64,000 bases of DNA from JBLMYQ01 sp050258375 (GTDB lineage Bacteria > Bacillota > Clostridia > Acetivibrionales > UBA4821), in assembly GCA_050258375.1 (NCBI GenBank), contig JBLMYQ010000002.1, positions 1 to 64,000 on the forward strand. Direction: 5' to 3'. Shown here one piece after another: positions 9,261-17,742 of this stretch (its first letter is position 1; each line of letters begins with the position of its first letter). Under the pieces are notes generated by a model. The model searched no databases, was not told the DNA's origin, and worked only from the letters and a program-made list of their open reading frames with translations. The position numbers were made by a program, and so were the translations under genes.

Positions 9261-9503
9261 ATGGACATAATGAAAGACTGCGGAGCAATGATGGGATATA
9301 GTCCAAATGGAGATTTGGGAATGGAAATGCCTCAAATGGGCATGCCGATGGGAATGCCAAAAATGGGGATGCCCTTTGCCGACCCATATATGCAAAATCC
9401 AATGATGCATCTTGAATACATGTATATGTATTACAAGTATATGTGCAAGTACTTAGAATATATGGAAAAGTGTAAGGAATGCAATAAAAAAAATCATGAA
9501 TAA
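9261..9503 (+). CDS. Small Met-rich protein, function unknown
   Basis: The 80-residue product follows a strong AGGGAGG ribosome site with a 7-base spacer. It has about 20 methionines, including the run MEMPQMGMPMGMPKMGMP, then a Tyr/Met/Lys/Cys helix (MYMYYKYMCKYLEYMEKC) and a C-terminal CKEC. There is no signal peptide or membrane segment. Met-rich repeats are seen in some copper-binding and spore-surface proteins. Neither role can be assigned here. The gene is monocistronic, divergent from minC, and shares its terminator with uvrC. I do not recognise the family. Confidence 0.75.
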   Translation: MDIMKDCGAMMGYSPNGDLGMEMPQMGMPMGMPKMGMPFADPYMQNPMMHLEYMYMYYKYMCKYLEYMEKCKECNKKNHE

Positions 9504-9544
9504 AAGCTGCTTGAGATTTATTCTCAAGCAGCTTTTATTCATGA
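9494..9544. terminator. Bidirectional terminator between the Met-rich gene and uvrC
   Basis: A perfect 23-bp inverted repeat (9494-9516 with 9522-9544, five-base loop) contains the stop codons of both convergent genes. As a result both proteins end in His-Glu-stop. Confidence 0.9.
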
Positions 9545-11370
9545 TGGAAATATTTGTATACAATCCCAGCAGCTTTTGCATTCATGGCCTTTACCTTTAA
9601 TAGTTCATCAACTGCTGCTTCGGATATTTTTTCAACTGAACCGAAATGCTTTAACAGTTCTTTTTTCCGGGTTATACCTATTTCTTGTATATCATCCAAT
9701 ACTGAGCTGATAGTCTCTCTCGCCCTAAGCTTCCTGTGGTAATCAACAGTAAACCGGTGAACCTCTTCCTGTATCTCAGAAATAAGCTTCATAACCTGCG
9801 CATTTTTCTTTAATTCAATTTCTTCTCCAGCTTCAGTGACAATGCCTCTTGTCTTATGTTTCCTATCCTTAACCATCCCCGCGCAACATATATCAAGCCC
9901 AAGCTCTTTTACTGCACGTATCGCAGCTCTCAGCTGATTAATCCCTCCATCAATCAATATTACATCCGGAAGCTTCAAAAACCCTTTGTTTTCCATTTCG
10001 TTCCTATTAGGATTAAGTGCCCGTCTCAATCTCCGGCTGACAACCTCATTTATACAAGCAGTGTCATCCTGCCCCTTAACAGTCTTGATTTTGAATCTCT
10101 TATACTGGCTCTTGTCCATCCTGCCATTTTCAAGCACTACCATTGCACCAACAACAGCAGAACCTGCCAAATTTGAAATATCAAAAGCTTCAATCCGGCT
10201 TATGCCTCCTTCAAGCTTAAGTATCTCCTTAAGCTGTGTTAAGGACACCTCATAGCCTATGCCCTGTCTGTGAAGCTCCAATTCTGCATTTCTTCTTGCT
10301 ATTTCAAGAAGATTTCTCTTATCTCCTTTTTGAGGAATCTTAATTTCTATATGTGAGCCTCTCTTTTCAGATAACCACTTCTCTATAACCTCTTTTTCCT
10401 GAATATCACTGCTGATTAAAATCCTTCCAGGCACATGAATAACCAGAGAATAAAACTGTTTAAGGAATGAAGAAATTATTTCTTCATCCTCTACGCCTGC
10501 TATTCCCTTGAACATAAAGTTTTCACGACCAACTAATTTGCCATTTCTGACAAAGAAAATCTGAACACAAGCATCACCAATACCTCTTGCCAAACCAATT
10601 ATATCTATATCAGCATCAGTATCTCCGGGTTCTTCGGCAAATTGCTTTTTCAGCAAACCAACTGCAGAATTGATTCTATCCCTCAATACTGCTGCTTTTT
10701 CAAACTCCATATTCTCTGAGGCTTCCTTCATTTGTATTTCTAACTTTTCGATTATTCTCTGATGTTTGCCATTTAAAAAATCACATATTTCATCAATTAT
10801 TTTTCTGTATTCACCAGCATCAATATATCCCTGACATGGTCCCAAGCATTGATTAATATGAAAGTTAAGGCAGGTTCTTCCTTTTCCTATTTCCCTGGGC
10901 AAATCACGGTTGCACCTTCTGAGCTGAAATATCTTGGTAATCAAGTCAACCGTTTCTTTTACCGAACCCGAATCTGCATAAGGACCGAAATATTTAGCCC
11001 CATCCTTTATAACCTTTCGTGTTACAAATATTTTCGGAAATTCGTCCTTGATTGTTACCTTTATATAAGGATAGTTCTTATCATCCTTCATAAGCACATT
11101 AAATTTAGGCTTATGCTCTTTTATAAGATTGCACTCTAATATAAGGGCCTCCGTTTCCGAGCTTGTTACTATATACTCAAAACGGTGCACTCTTGAAACC
11201 ATATTACTTATACGCGGCGAAAGATTCGCTGCCGGTCTGAAATATTGTCTTACCCGGTTCTTTAATACAACAGCCTTGCCAATATACAAAATATTGTCGT
11301 AAATATCCCTCATTATATATACGCCAGGCTTTGCCGGAAGCTTTTTTATCTCTTCCTTTATGTTAAACAT
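9535..11370 (-). CDS. uvrC: Excinuclease ABC subunit UvrC
   Basis: UvrC makes the two incisions around a DNA lesion in nucleotide excision repair with UvrA and UvrB. The 611-residue product shows all expected parts: the GIY-YIG nuclease (GVYIMRD ... LYIGKA, about 14-95), a Cys cluster near 165-180 (CLNFHINQCLGPC), the UVR motif for UvrB contact (about 200-235), the RNase H-like second nuclease (AFDISNLAGSAVVG and later), and a C-terminal helix-hairpin-helix pair. The start MFNIKEEIK at 11370 follows GAGAGGG. The ATG five codons upstream has no ribosome site. It is transcribed alone. Confidence 0.96.
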   Translation of the reverse strand: MFNIKEEIKKLPAKPGVYIMRDIYDNILYIGKAVVLKNRVRQYFRPAANLSPRISNMVSRVHRFEYIVTSSETEALILECNLIKEHKPKFNVLMKDDKNYPYIKVTIKDEFPKIFVTRKVIKDGAKYFGPYADSGSVKETVDLITKIFQLRRCNRDLPREIGKGRTCLNFHINQCLGPCQGYIDAGEYRKIIDEICDFLNGKHQRIIEKLEIQMKEASENMEFEKAAVLRDRINSAVGLLKKQFAEEPGDTDADIDIIGLARGIGDACVQIFFVRNGKLVGRENFMFKGIAGVEDEEIISSFLKQFYSLVIHVPGRILISSDIQEKEVIEKWLSEKRGSHIEIKIPQKGDKRNLLEIARRNAELELHRQGIGYEVSLTQLKEILKLEGGISRIEAFDISNLAGSAVVGAMVVLENGRMDKSQYKRFKIKTVKGQDDTACINEVVSRRLRRALNPNRNEMENKGFLKLPDVILIDGGINQLRAAIRAVKELGLDICCAGMVKDRKHKTRGIVTEAGEEIELKKNAQVMKLISEIQEEVHRFTVDYHRKLRARETISSVLDDIQEIGITRKKELLKHFGSVEKISEAAVDELLKVKAMNAKAAGIVYKYFHHE

Positions 11371-11500
11371 AATTAACCCTCTCATAATCTTAGTGACCGG
11401 ATGCCATCAACCAGCTGCCCATTAAATTATTTTTTACAAGCTGAATTTTAAAACATCATTTTCTATTTTATCATCTTTGTACTTGAAGTGCAAAAATCAA

Positions 11501-11544
11501 GAGACACTTTGAAACACAACTAATGTTGTGCTTTAAAGTGTCTC
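11501..11544 (-). terminator. Terminator after spoVG
   Basis: GAGACACTTT at 11501-11510 pairs with AAAGTGTCTC at 11535-11544, with a second inner stem ACAAC/GTTGT. The minus strand continues TTGATTTTT. Confidence 0.85.
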
Positions 11545-11568
11545 CCGCATATTTATAAATAATAGCTT

Positions 11569-11832
11569 TTACTCAGTATCAGCTGCAGTTTCAAACTTTG
11601 AAAGAATTGCTGTCTGAATTTTTTCTCTTGTTTCCGCATTTATTGGATGTGCAATGTCCTTAAATTCTCCTTCCGGAGTTTTTCTGCTTGGCATTGCGAT
11701 GAATAGGCCGTTTTGACTTTCAATAATTTTAATGTCATGTACTACAAACTCATTGTCGAAAGTTACTGAAACGACTGCTTTCATTCTTGATTCTGTGTTG
11801 ATTTTTCTAATGCGAATATCTGTAATTTCCAT
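11569..11832 (-). CDS. spoVG: SpoVG, regulator of septation and sporulation
   Basis: SpoVG is a small nucleic-acid-binding protein that affects asymmetric septation, cortex formation and virulence or metabolism in Firmicutes. The product is 87 residues, the usual size. It has the family opening MEITDIRIRKI and the core sequences AVVSVTFDNEFVVHDIKII and GLFIAMPSRKTPEGEFKDIAHPI. ATG at 11832 follows AAGGGTGG. A SigH-type promoter is visible upstream and a strong terminator downstream, so it is a single-gene unit. Confidence 0.97.
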   Translation of the reverse strand: MEITDIRIRKINTESRMKAVVSVTFDNEFVVHDIKIIESQNGLFIAMPSRKTPEGEFKDIAHPINAETREKIQTAILSKFETAADTE

Positions 11833-11871
11833 AGCGCTACCACCCTTCGGTTATATTATGCTCACTATTAA

Positions 11872-11896
11872 ATTCGATATATTTTTTAAATTTCCT
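11872..11896 (-). promoter_or_regulatory. SigH-type promoter of spoVG
   Basis: On the minus strand AGGAAAT and ATCGAAT are separated by 11 bases. This fits the SigH consensus (AGGAWWW, 11-12 bases, RNNGAAT). In Bacillus subtilis spoVG is a classic SigH target. Confidence 0.65.
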
Positions 11897-12079
11897 TCTT
11901 TTTCTAGTAATTTTCAAATATTTTTTGTAATATTTTTTCTTTTTTAATATTTAAAAGGAAAATACATATAATAATTCAGGTTTAGTATTTACTTTTTAAA
12001 TTCTCTTGGTAATATATACTTGTTAAAGGAATATAATTTTTACTATGTTAGGCAAGTATAATGAATAGAGGTGTTAATT

Positions 12080-13456
12080 TTGTTTTTAAATAGTTTGAAA
12101 AAGGGTCAGAGAATACATATGATAGGAATAGGCGGAATCAGCATGAGCGGTCTGGCAGAAATTCTTATAAAGTGGGGCTATGTAATTAGTGGTTCTGATC
12201 TTAATCCATCACATATAACCAATAAGCTCCAGAATTCGGGAGTCAACATCGGTATTCCTCATCAGGCAGAAAACGTTGACGGAGCTGCTGCTGTTGTTTA
12301 TACTGCAGCTGTAAAGCCTGATAATCCAGAAATCATAAGGGCAAAAGAGTTAAACCTTCCTTTGGTAGACCGCGCAACCCTTCTTGGAGAAATTACAGGC
12401 ATCTATCAAAAAACCATAGCGGTTTCAGGAACCCACGGGAAAACAACAACTACCTCCATGATTGCAGTCACCCTGACCGAATGTGGCTTAGACCCAACTG
12501 TACTTGTAGGAGGCGAGCTAGGTTCAATCGGGGGGAATTATAGAATAGGAAGCAGCAATTTTCTGGTAACCGAAGCTTGTGAATATGTTGAAAGCTTTCT
12601 CAAGTTTTATCCAGACTGTGGGGTTATCCTTAATGTCGAAATGGATCATCTTGATTTCTTCAAAGATATTGAACATGTTAAATCATCATTTTTAAAGTTC
12701 GGAAATAAGGTTTCAGACTCAGGTGCTGTTATCGGAAATTTCGATGATGAAAATGTGGTAGAGATTTTTAAAGATATCAATAGAAAAAAAATCTCATTTG
12801 GAATAACCAATAATGCCGACTGGAAAGCAGAGGATATTTCGTTCAACGCAAGAGGCTGTGCAGGCTTTTCAGTATTCCATGACGGTCTATACATTGGAAA
12901 TATTCAGCTTTCAATTCCGGGGAGGCATAATGTATATAATGCCCTTGCATGCATTTCAGCCTGCTCATATTATGGCGCTGAATTTGAAAAAATTAAAGCA
13001 TCACTTGAGAGATTTACCGGTGTAAAGAGAAGATTCGAGTATGTCGGTGAAATAAACGGGGTTAGAATTGTTGATGATTATGCCCACCATCCGTCCGAAG
13101 TCAAAGCCACTTTGGACGCTGCCTCAAAGCAGAACCCAAATTCCCTTTGGTGTATATTTCAACCTCATACATATACAAGAACCAAATCACTTTTGCAAGA
13201 GTTTTCTACCGCATTTGGTACAGCAAACCGAGTTGTGATAACAGATATCTATGCTGCCAGAGAAACAAATACAGGAATGATTCATTCAAAAGATTTAGTA
13301 GATGCAATAAATAAAGAAACCTCAAATGCGGTATATGCGTACAGCTTTGAGGAGGCAGTAAGACTAATTAAGGAGGAAGCAAAGCCAGGCGACCTGGTAA
13401 TCACAATGGGCGCAGGTAATATATATAAGGTTGGCGACATGATATTGGAAAAATAA
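12080..13456 (+). CDS. murC: UDP-N-acetylmuramate--L-alanine ligase MurC
   Basis: MurC adds the first amino acid (L-Ala) to UDP-MurNAc in the cytoplasm, using ATP. The product is about 458 residues. It has the N-terminal Rossmann motif HMIGIGGISMSGLAEI, the ATP loop GTHGKTTTTSMIA near 110, the central ligase core, and the C-terminal DDYAHHPSEV motif typical of MurC. I place the start at TTG 12080 (MFLNSLKKG) because AGAGGTG ends 7 bases upstream. The GTG at 12071 would overlap that site. It is a monocistronic gene convergent with an XRE regulator, with a gap of only 3 bp. Confidence 0.95.
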   Translation: MFLNSLKKGQRIHMIGIGGISMSGLAEILIKWGYVISGSDLNPSHITNKLQNSGVNIGIPHQAENVDGAAAVVYTAAVKPDNPEIIRAKELNLPLVDRATLLGEITGIYQKTIAVSGTHGKTTTTSMIAVTLTECGLDPTVLVGGELGSIGGNYRIGSSNFLVTEACEYVESFLKFYPDCGVILNVEMDHLDFFKDIEHVKSSFLKFGNKVSDSGAVIGNFDDENVVEIFKDINRKKISFGITNNADWKAEDISFNARGCAGFSVFHDGLYIGNIQLSIPGRHNVYNALACISACSYYGAEFEKIKASLERFTGVKRRFEYVGEINGVRIVDDYAHHPSEVKATLDAASKQNPNSLWCIFQPHTYTRTKSLLQEFSTAFGTANRVVITDIYAARETNTGMIHSKDLVDAINKETSNAVYAYSFEEAVRLIKEEAKPGDLVITMGAGNIYKVGDMILEK

Positions 13457-13459
13457 TTG

Positions 13460-13819
13460 TTATTTAGTTTCTCCTTTTTTAACTTTTTGCAGAAAATCAA
13501 TTATATCAGCAACATCCTTAGCTGATATTTTTTTTTGCTGTGCATATTGAGCCAGTCTTAAATATTCAGAAGATATGCTGTAAGGCACCTCATCTTCTCT
13601 AATAATATCATTTTTTTCTTCTATTAATAATGAATTAATACTTACGCCTAAAGCCACTGCTAATTTTTCTATAGTTTTAACAGAAGGTGTTACTCTGCCC
13701 TTTTCAATATCAACGATATATCCCTGCGAGCAGCCTACCGAATCAGCTAATTCTTGCTGCGTAAGCTTTAACGCTTTTCTAAAATTATTGACTGCATATC
13801 CCAAATTTTTGATTCCCAT
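13460..13819 (-). CDS. XRE-family DNA-binding regulator
   Basis: The 119-residue product has an N-terminal helix-turn-helix of the phage-repressor type at about 8-62 (LTQQELADSVGCSQGYIVDIEKG ... LAVALGVSINSLL) and a C-terminal helical part that ends in lysines and probably mediates dimer contacts. The start at 13819 follows GGAGGT with 7 bases. An earlier in-frame codon lacks a site. It is divergent from a second small HTH gene. A perfect palindrome just upstream of its ribosome site suggests self-repression. Target genes are unknown. Confidence 0.88.
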   Translation of the reverse strand: MGIKNLGYAVNNFRKALKLTQQELADSVGCSQGYIVDIEKGRVTPSVKTIEKLAVALGVSINSLLIEEKNDIIREDEVPYSISSEYLRLAQYAQQKKISAKDVADIIDFLQKVKKGETK

Positions 13820-13834
13820 TTTAAAAACCTCCAT

Positions 13835-13846
13835 TAATACGTATTA
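13835..13846. promoter_or_regulatory. Palindromic operator candidate TAATACGTATTA
   Basis: A perfect 12-bp palindrome lies between the start of the XRE gene and its divergent neighbour. Nearby related AT-rich half-sites around CGTTAT occur at about 13849, 13908 and 13963. They may be binding sites for one or both HTH proteins. Confidence 0.45.
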
Positions 13847-14010
13847 TATCGTTATAATTGATAATGAGTCAATAAATTAGAGATAAATAAAGCGTTTAAG
13901 AAAATAATAACGCTAATCATGTTTTATTATAGTTTACAGCTATAATATCAACTTGGTAATTATCGTTATTTATGATAAAATAACCCACACAAGGGGATGA
14001 TATTATACAT

Positions 14011-14232
14011 ATGATGATTGAAAAGCTATACCTAAAAGCGCCTTGGAATAAAAGATTAGAGATACTTAGAATTGCTTTGGATTTATCTCAATACGAAGCA
14101 GCTCAAATGTGCGGTACAAATCAAAGAACCTATTGGTCTTGGGAAAAAGGGATTAATAAACCCATAAAAAACAGCCGCAAAGCAATTTCTTGTGCCTTTG
14201 CAGTTGACGAAGAAGAAATTTTTTTCAGATGA
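14011..14232 (+). CDS. Small helix-turn-helix protein
   Basis: The 73-residue product is almost only an XRE-type HTH. It has RLEILRIALDLSQYEAAQMC, then TNQRTYWSWEKGINKP as turn and recognition helix, then AFAVDEEEIFF as the last helix. ATG 14011 is preceded by AAGGGG at rather long spacing (about 14 bases). The next ATG at 14014 is an alternative. It is divergent from the XRE regulator at 13819 and is followed 16 bases later by a small Cys-containing gene. Its role is unknown. Confidence 0.75.
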   Translation: MMIEKLYLKAPWNKRLEILRIALDLSQYEAAQMCGTNQRTYWSWEKGINKPIKNSRKAISCAFAVDEEEIFFR

Positions 14233-14248
14233 AAGGAAAATTTAAAAA

Positions 14249-14440
14249 ATGCTTGATAATAAAGAATTAAATGAGAAAGACCTTCACTGTATTGCCAGGC
14301 ACATTAAAGCCTATACAGAGCAAGAAATCAGAATCATACGTGCTTCAAACCCTTGCCGGGATTGTAATTACTGTAAAGAAAAAAGGGTGATAAACCCCTT
14401 TGAATCGTTTAAAAAAATATTTCATATAACAGGCTTATAA
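14249..14440 (+). CDS. Small CxxCxxC protein, function unknown
   Basis: The 63-residue product follows GAAAGGA and lies 16 bases after the HTH gene, so the two are likely co-transcribed. It has an acidic N-terminal helix and a CRDCNYC motif near residues 36-42 that could bind a metal, followed by a basic tail. I do not recognise a family. The short length makes the call moderate. Confidence 0.6.
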   Translation: MLDNKELNEKDLHCIARHIKAYTEQEIRIIRASNPCRDCNYCKEKRVINPFESFKKIFHITGL

Positions 14441-14470
14441 TAACCTTTTCCTACGGATGGCGACGAAGAA

Positions 14471-14887
14471 TTATTTGCCCTCAGGCATATCTGTCTGCTT
14501 TTCATCCTTTTTATCTCCTGTTCGGACATAAGTACTATTCATATCCTTGGATAAGCTCTTGTAAAGCATATCTGCAAGCCCTATGCCCTGCCCTTTCGCA
14601 ACCTCGTCAGTAATTTTTTCATAGTACATTTCTTCAAAGGTTTGTTTTGCAAAGCTGTTTTCTGTCAAATCGGATTTAGGTATGGTAGCCTTCATTTGCT
14701 TAAACATCATATTAAGCATTATTTGCTCAAAATCTTTACAAACCTTCTTGAGCTGTTTCTCATCTTTTTCACTGTAAGCCTTTTTCAGAGTGCTTTCAAA
14801 TTCATTGCTTTTTATCTTGCTTTTCGCATTATCAACCGAGAAATCAACCATATTATTATTTATTCCACCAATAGAATCTGTGCCCAT
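14471..14887 (-). CDS. Flagellar rod-binding protein (FlgJ N-terminal domain type)
   Basis: The 138-residue product carries the rod-binding domain found at the N-terminus of FlgJ: FEQIMLNMMFKQMKATIPKSD (about 55-75), then FEEMYYEKITDEVAKGQGIGLADMLYK. There is no C-terminal muramidase domain, which is normal for Firmicutes versions. It probably helps assemble or cap the flagellar rod. It lies downstream of flgG and flgF on the same strand, separated from flgG by about 108 bp that include a palindromic element. Confidence 0.88.
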   Translation of the reverse strand: MGTDSIGGINNNMVDFSVDNAKSKIKSNEFESTLKKAYSEKDEKQLKKVCKDFEQIMLNMMFKQMKATIPKSDLTENSFAKQTFEEMYYEKITDEVAKGQGIGLADMLYKSLSKDMNSTYVRTGDKKDEKQTDMPEGK

Positions 14888-14960
14888 AAAAAATCTCCTA
14901 AATCCGTTAATATTACTGGACTGCTTAGTATTGCAAAAATTGCCAGAAGCAAGTTACTGG

Positions 14961-14998
14961 TTCCCCCCTATTGAAAGAGAGGGGTTAGGGGTGAGTTA
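14961..14998 (-). repeat. Short CACCCC-type palindromic element starting at the flgG stop codon
   Basis: Read on the minus strand the sequence is TAA-CTCACCCCTAACCCC followed by an imperfect return arm ending GGGGGG. The first three bases are the flgG stop codon. The same start, TAACTCACCCC, is seen after murA. Confidence 0.5.
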
Positions 14999-15799
14999 GC
15001 CTCTTCTTAGATTATTAGCCATACCCAGCATCTCGTCCGCACTTTGTATCGACTTCGAATTTATTTCGTAAGCTCTTTGAGCCATAATTAATTTTACCAT
15101 CTCTTCTACTACTTGTACATTGGAGGATTCCAAGAACCCTTGTTGAACTGTACTTTTTATTGGCGATTCATCCTGCGAAATTGGCTGACCTGATGCTGAA
15201 GTTGCTGCCAGCATATTATTCCCCAGACTTTCCATCCCCGCCGGATTTATAAAGCTTACCAAGCCTAATTTTTGTCCCATTGATTGAGGAGTACCATTTT
15301 CATCAAGATACATAAGCTCTCCCGAGCTTGACACACTTAACTTTGTTGCATCTACAGTAAGAAATATCTCACTTCCCGAATCATCCAAAACAGGGTCGCC
15401 TTGTGAGCTTACAAGCTTTGTTCCTTCATCACTTACGCTGAGTTTAAAGCTTCCATCCTTAGAATAAACCGGAGTTCCCTGAGCACCTTTGAATGTAAAG
15501 AAAGCAGGACCATCTATAACAAGATCCAAAGGATTTTCTGTTTTATCAAAGTTTCCCGGTGTAAAGCTTTTAACAGTTGCAACCGGATATGCTCCATGTC
15601 CGACCTGCAAGTTTACCGGCTTTCCTTCGCCATTATAGCTATATGCACTGTTAATCTTCTCATATATTAAATCCTTAAATTCAACTCTTTGCTTTTTATA
15701 TCCTGTAGTATTAACATTTGCAAGGTTATTTGCAATAACATCAACATTCATCTGCTGTCCTGTCATTCCAAGTCCTGCTGTCCAAAGTGCTCTCATCAT
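14996..15799 (-). CDS. flgG: Flagellar distal rod protein FlgG
   Basis: FlgG forms the distal part of the flagellar rod. The product is 267 residues, the usual length. It has the rod/hook N-terminal motif LGMTGQQMNVDVIANNLANVNTTGYKK (about 10-37), a central variable domain, and the C-terminal motif SNVQVVEEMVKLIMAQRAYE followed by a coiled heptad end. It is a close paralogue of the gene just upstream. The two correspond to the flhO/flhP pair of Bacillus. ATG 15799 could also be the next codon. Confidence 0.93.
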   Translation of the reverse strand: MMRALWTAGLGMTGQQMNVDVIANNLANVNTTGYKKQRVEFKDLIYEKINSAYSYNGEGKPVNLQVGHGAYPVATVKSFTPGNFDKTENPLDLVIDGPAFFTFKGAQGTPVYSKDGSFKLSVSDEGTKLVSSQGDPVLDDSGSEIFLTVDATKLSVSSSGELMYLDENGTPQSMGQKLGLVSFINPAGMESLGNNMLAATSASGQPISQDESPIKSTVQQGFLESSNVQVVEEMVKLIMAQRAYEINSKSIQSADEMLGMANNLRRG

Positions 15800-15882
15800 A
15801 GCCTTTGTTCCCCCTCAATCTTCATTTTAAGCTATTCTCTGTTAATTAGTGTAAAGTGTAGAGTGTAAATTTTACACTAATT

Positions 15883-16659
15883 TTACCGTAGGCTTGCTAT
15901 ATCATTTACAGCTCTTCCCAAGGTTTCGTCATGAACCTTCAGCATCTTCTGATTAGCTTCATAGGCTCTTACAACTGTAATCATATCAATCATTTCCTTT
16001 ATGGTATTCACGTTTGAGCCTTCAACAGACCCCTGCAGCACTTTCCCTTCGAAAGGCTTCTCTTCCGCCTCGCCTTCAACTTCAACCAGATTATTCCCAA
16101 CTTTTCTAAGTAAATTTGTATCTTTGAAGGTCTTTATCTTTAGCTTTCCAATCAATTCATTGTTTTCTAAGACCTCACCTTTATCAGTAATCTTAAAATC
16201 CTGGCTTTGCAAAGTTATTGGACCATTTTCGCCTAGTACTGTATATCCCTCCCGGGTAACAAGCTTCCCTGTTGAATCAAGACTGAAGGCTCCATCGCGG
16301 GTATATTTTTCTGTTTTTTCATTCTCCGACTGAACTTCAACAGTAAAAAAGGAATTATCGCTTCCAGTTAAACAAACATCAGTACTATTGCCTGTATTTA
16401 TCAGATTTCCCTGTGCATAATCCGTATATATTTGACCGACACCTGTAGAAAGGTCCATGTTTCCTATTTCCCCAGAAGGATTAGATGGGACATAATAATC
16501 ATTTATTCTTTTAACCAGAATAGAATTAAAAGAGTTGAAAACCGTTGAATCTTTTTTATATCCATTTGTATTCACATTGGCGAGATTGTTAGAAATGACA
16601 TCCATCTTTTTTTCCTGAAGCTGCAATCCCATACCTACTGTGTATATGCCTCTTAACAT
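15883..16659 (-). CDS. flgF: Flagellar rod protein FlgF/FlhO-type
   Basis: This 258-residue rod/hook-family protein has the N-terminal motif MDVISNNLANVNTNGYKKDS and the C-terminal GSNVNTIKEMIDMITVVRAYEANQKML. The central domain differs from the FlgG neighbour. As the promoter-proximal member of a two-gene pair ahead of flgG it is most likely FlgF (proximal rod), but the FlgF/FlgG split in Clostridia is not always clean. Its GGAGG ribosome site can pair with an upstream CCTCC, so translation may be controlled. Confidence 0.88.
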   Translation of the reverse strand: MLRGIYTVGMGLQLQEKKMDVISNNLANVNTNGYKKDSTVFNSFNSILVKRINDYYVPSNPSGEIGNMDLSTGVGQIYTDYAQGNLINTGNSTDVCLTGSDNSFFTVEVQSENEKTEKYTRDGAFSLDSTGKLVTREGYTVLGENGPITLQSQDFKITDKGEVLENNELIGKLKIKTFKDTNLLRKVGNNLVEVEGEAEEKPFEGKVLQGSVEGSNVNTIKEMIDMITVVRAYEANQKMLKVHDETLGRAVNDIASLR

Positions 16660-16664
16660 AAATG

Positions 16665-16705
16665 CCTCCGAGAAATTTATCTTTTCTTATAATATTTATC
16701 GGAGG
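16665..16705 (-). promoter_or_regulatory. Hairpin covering the flgF ribosome binding site
   Basis: Minus-strand CCTCCGATAAAT (16705-16694) can pair with ATTTCTCGGAGG (16676-16665), 11 of 12 positions, with a 17-base loop. The second arm contains the GGAGG ribosome site of flgF. An RNA thermometer-like or protein-controlled switch is inference. Confidence 0.45.
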
Positions 16706-16755
16706 AATTATGCTAAAACTTTATATTAAAATGTATTGTCTTATCTTTAAGTATT

Positions 16756-17742
16756 CTATTTTCGTGTATTAGCGCAAATTGAGAAAATCTTCATAAACAG
16801 CAGGGATGTTCCAATAAACAACGCTAATATTATTCCTGGAATTAAGTTAATATTAATTTTAATAATAAAAGTTAATAAATATGCCGTTAGTATTGATGCT
16901 GTTATTACTTTAATTATTTTTTCGTCTCCAAATATTAATGCCCTTTTATTATTTTCAAAGTTATTTTTTTCAAATACTATTGTTGATAATATATAGATAA
17001 TTACTGTAAAAACGAGCATTAATCCAACCTGAATAATAAATATTGAATTTTCAAGATTAACTGAACTAAGATAGTTAATAGGGAAAGAATATTTTTCAGC
17101 CTCATGGATTGCATTAACTAAGACGGGATTAGGATTAAATAAAGCTAGTATGCCATCAAGTATAATTACAGGAGCTTTATAGAGTATAAATAGTAGAAGC
17201 CAAGCTGAAAATTGATTTCCCGATAGTGTTGCTGCTAAAAAGCTCATGCTATGTATCAACGATAGCACTGCCCAAGTAATTATGAAATACTTTATGATAT
17301 ATAGAATTGAGTATTGAATTGAGAAACACTTTACTACAGCCAATATCAAAAGAAAATTTAGAAATGAAATTAAAGTTATAAAGCCTACCCCTAAAAAATA
17401 TTTAGCATTTAGAATATCCTTTCTTCCAATTGGGAAAGTTACCAAAAATTCTAGTGTTCCTTCTGTTCTTTCTTTATTCAGTAAATTAATTCCCATAATG
17501 ATAGCAAATATCATTGCCAATGATTGTGGTAAAGTATTTTTTAGATTTAAAATTTCAAAAACCTTATTCATTAAATTAGCTTGAAAACTACTTAATCTAA
17601 AAATACCAATTCCACCTGCGAATATTAAAATAGTTGATACAACAGGAATAATTACAAATAGTAATATCTGTAATATAAAGAGTAACCTATTTTGATTCCA
17701 CTCTTTTAAAATTAATGCTTTATTTGCTGATGATACCTTCAT
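16756..17742 (-). CDS. ABC-2 type exporter, membrane subunit
   Basis: The 328-residue product has six to eight hydrophobic segments and the pattern of ABC-2 permeases, including NLLNKERTEGTLEFLVTFPIGRKDI (near 110-135), a coupling region that recurs in bacitracin/Na+-type exporters. ATG 17742 lies inside the 3' end of the ATPase gene (23-base overlap) with GAAGG upstream. An in-frame TTG further up is not needed. With the ATPase and a GntR repressor it forms a YtrA/YtrB-like operon, a type often induced by cell-wall antibiotics. The substrate is unknown. Confidence 0.85.
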   Translation of the reverse strand: MKVSSANKALILKEWNQNRLLFILQILLFVIIPVVSTILIFAGGIGIFRLSSFQANLMNKVFEILNLKNTLPQSLAMIFAIIMGINLLNKERTEGTLEFLVTFPIGRKDILNAKYFLGVGFITLISFLNFLLILAVVKCFSIQYSILYIIKYFIITWAVLSLIHSMSFLAATLSGNQFSAWLLLFILYKAPVIILDGILALFNPNPVLVNAIHEAEKYSFPINYLSSVNLENSIFIIQVGLMLVFTVIIYILSTIVFEKNNFENNKRALIFGDEKIIKVITASILTAYLLTFIIKININLIPGIILALFIGTSLLFMKIFSICANTRK

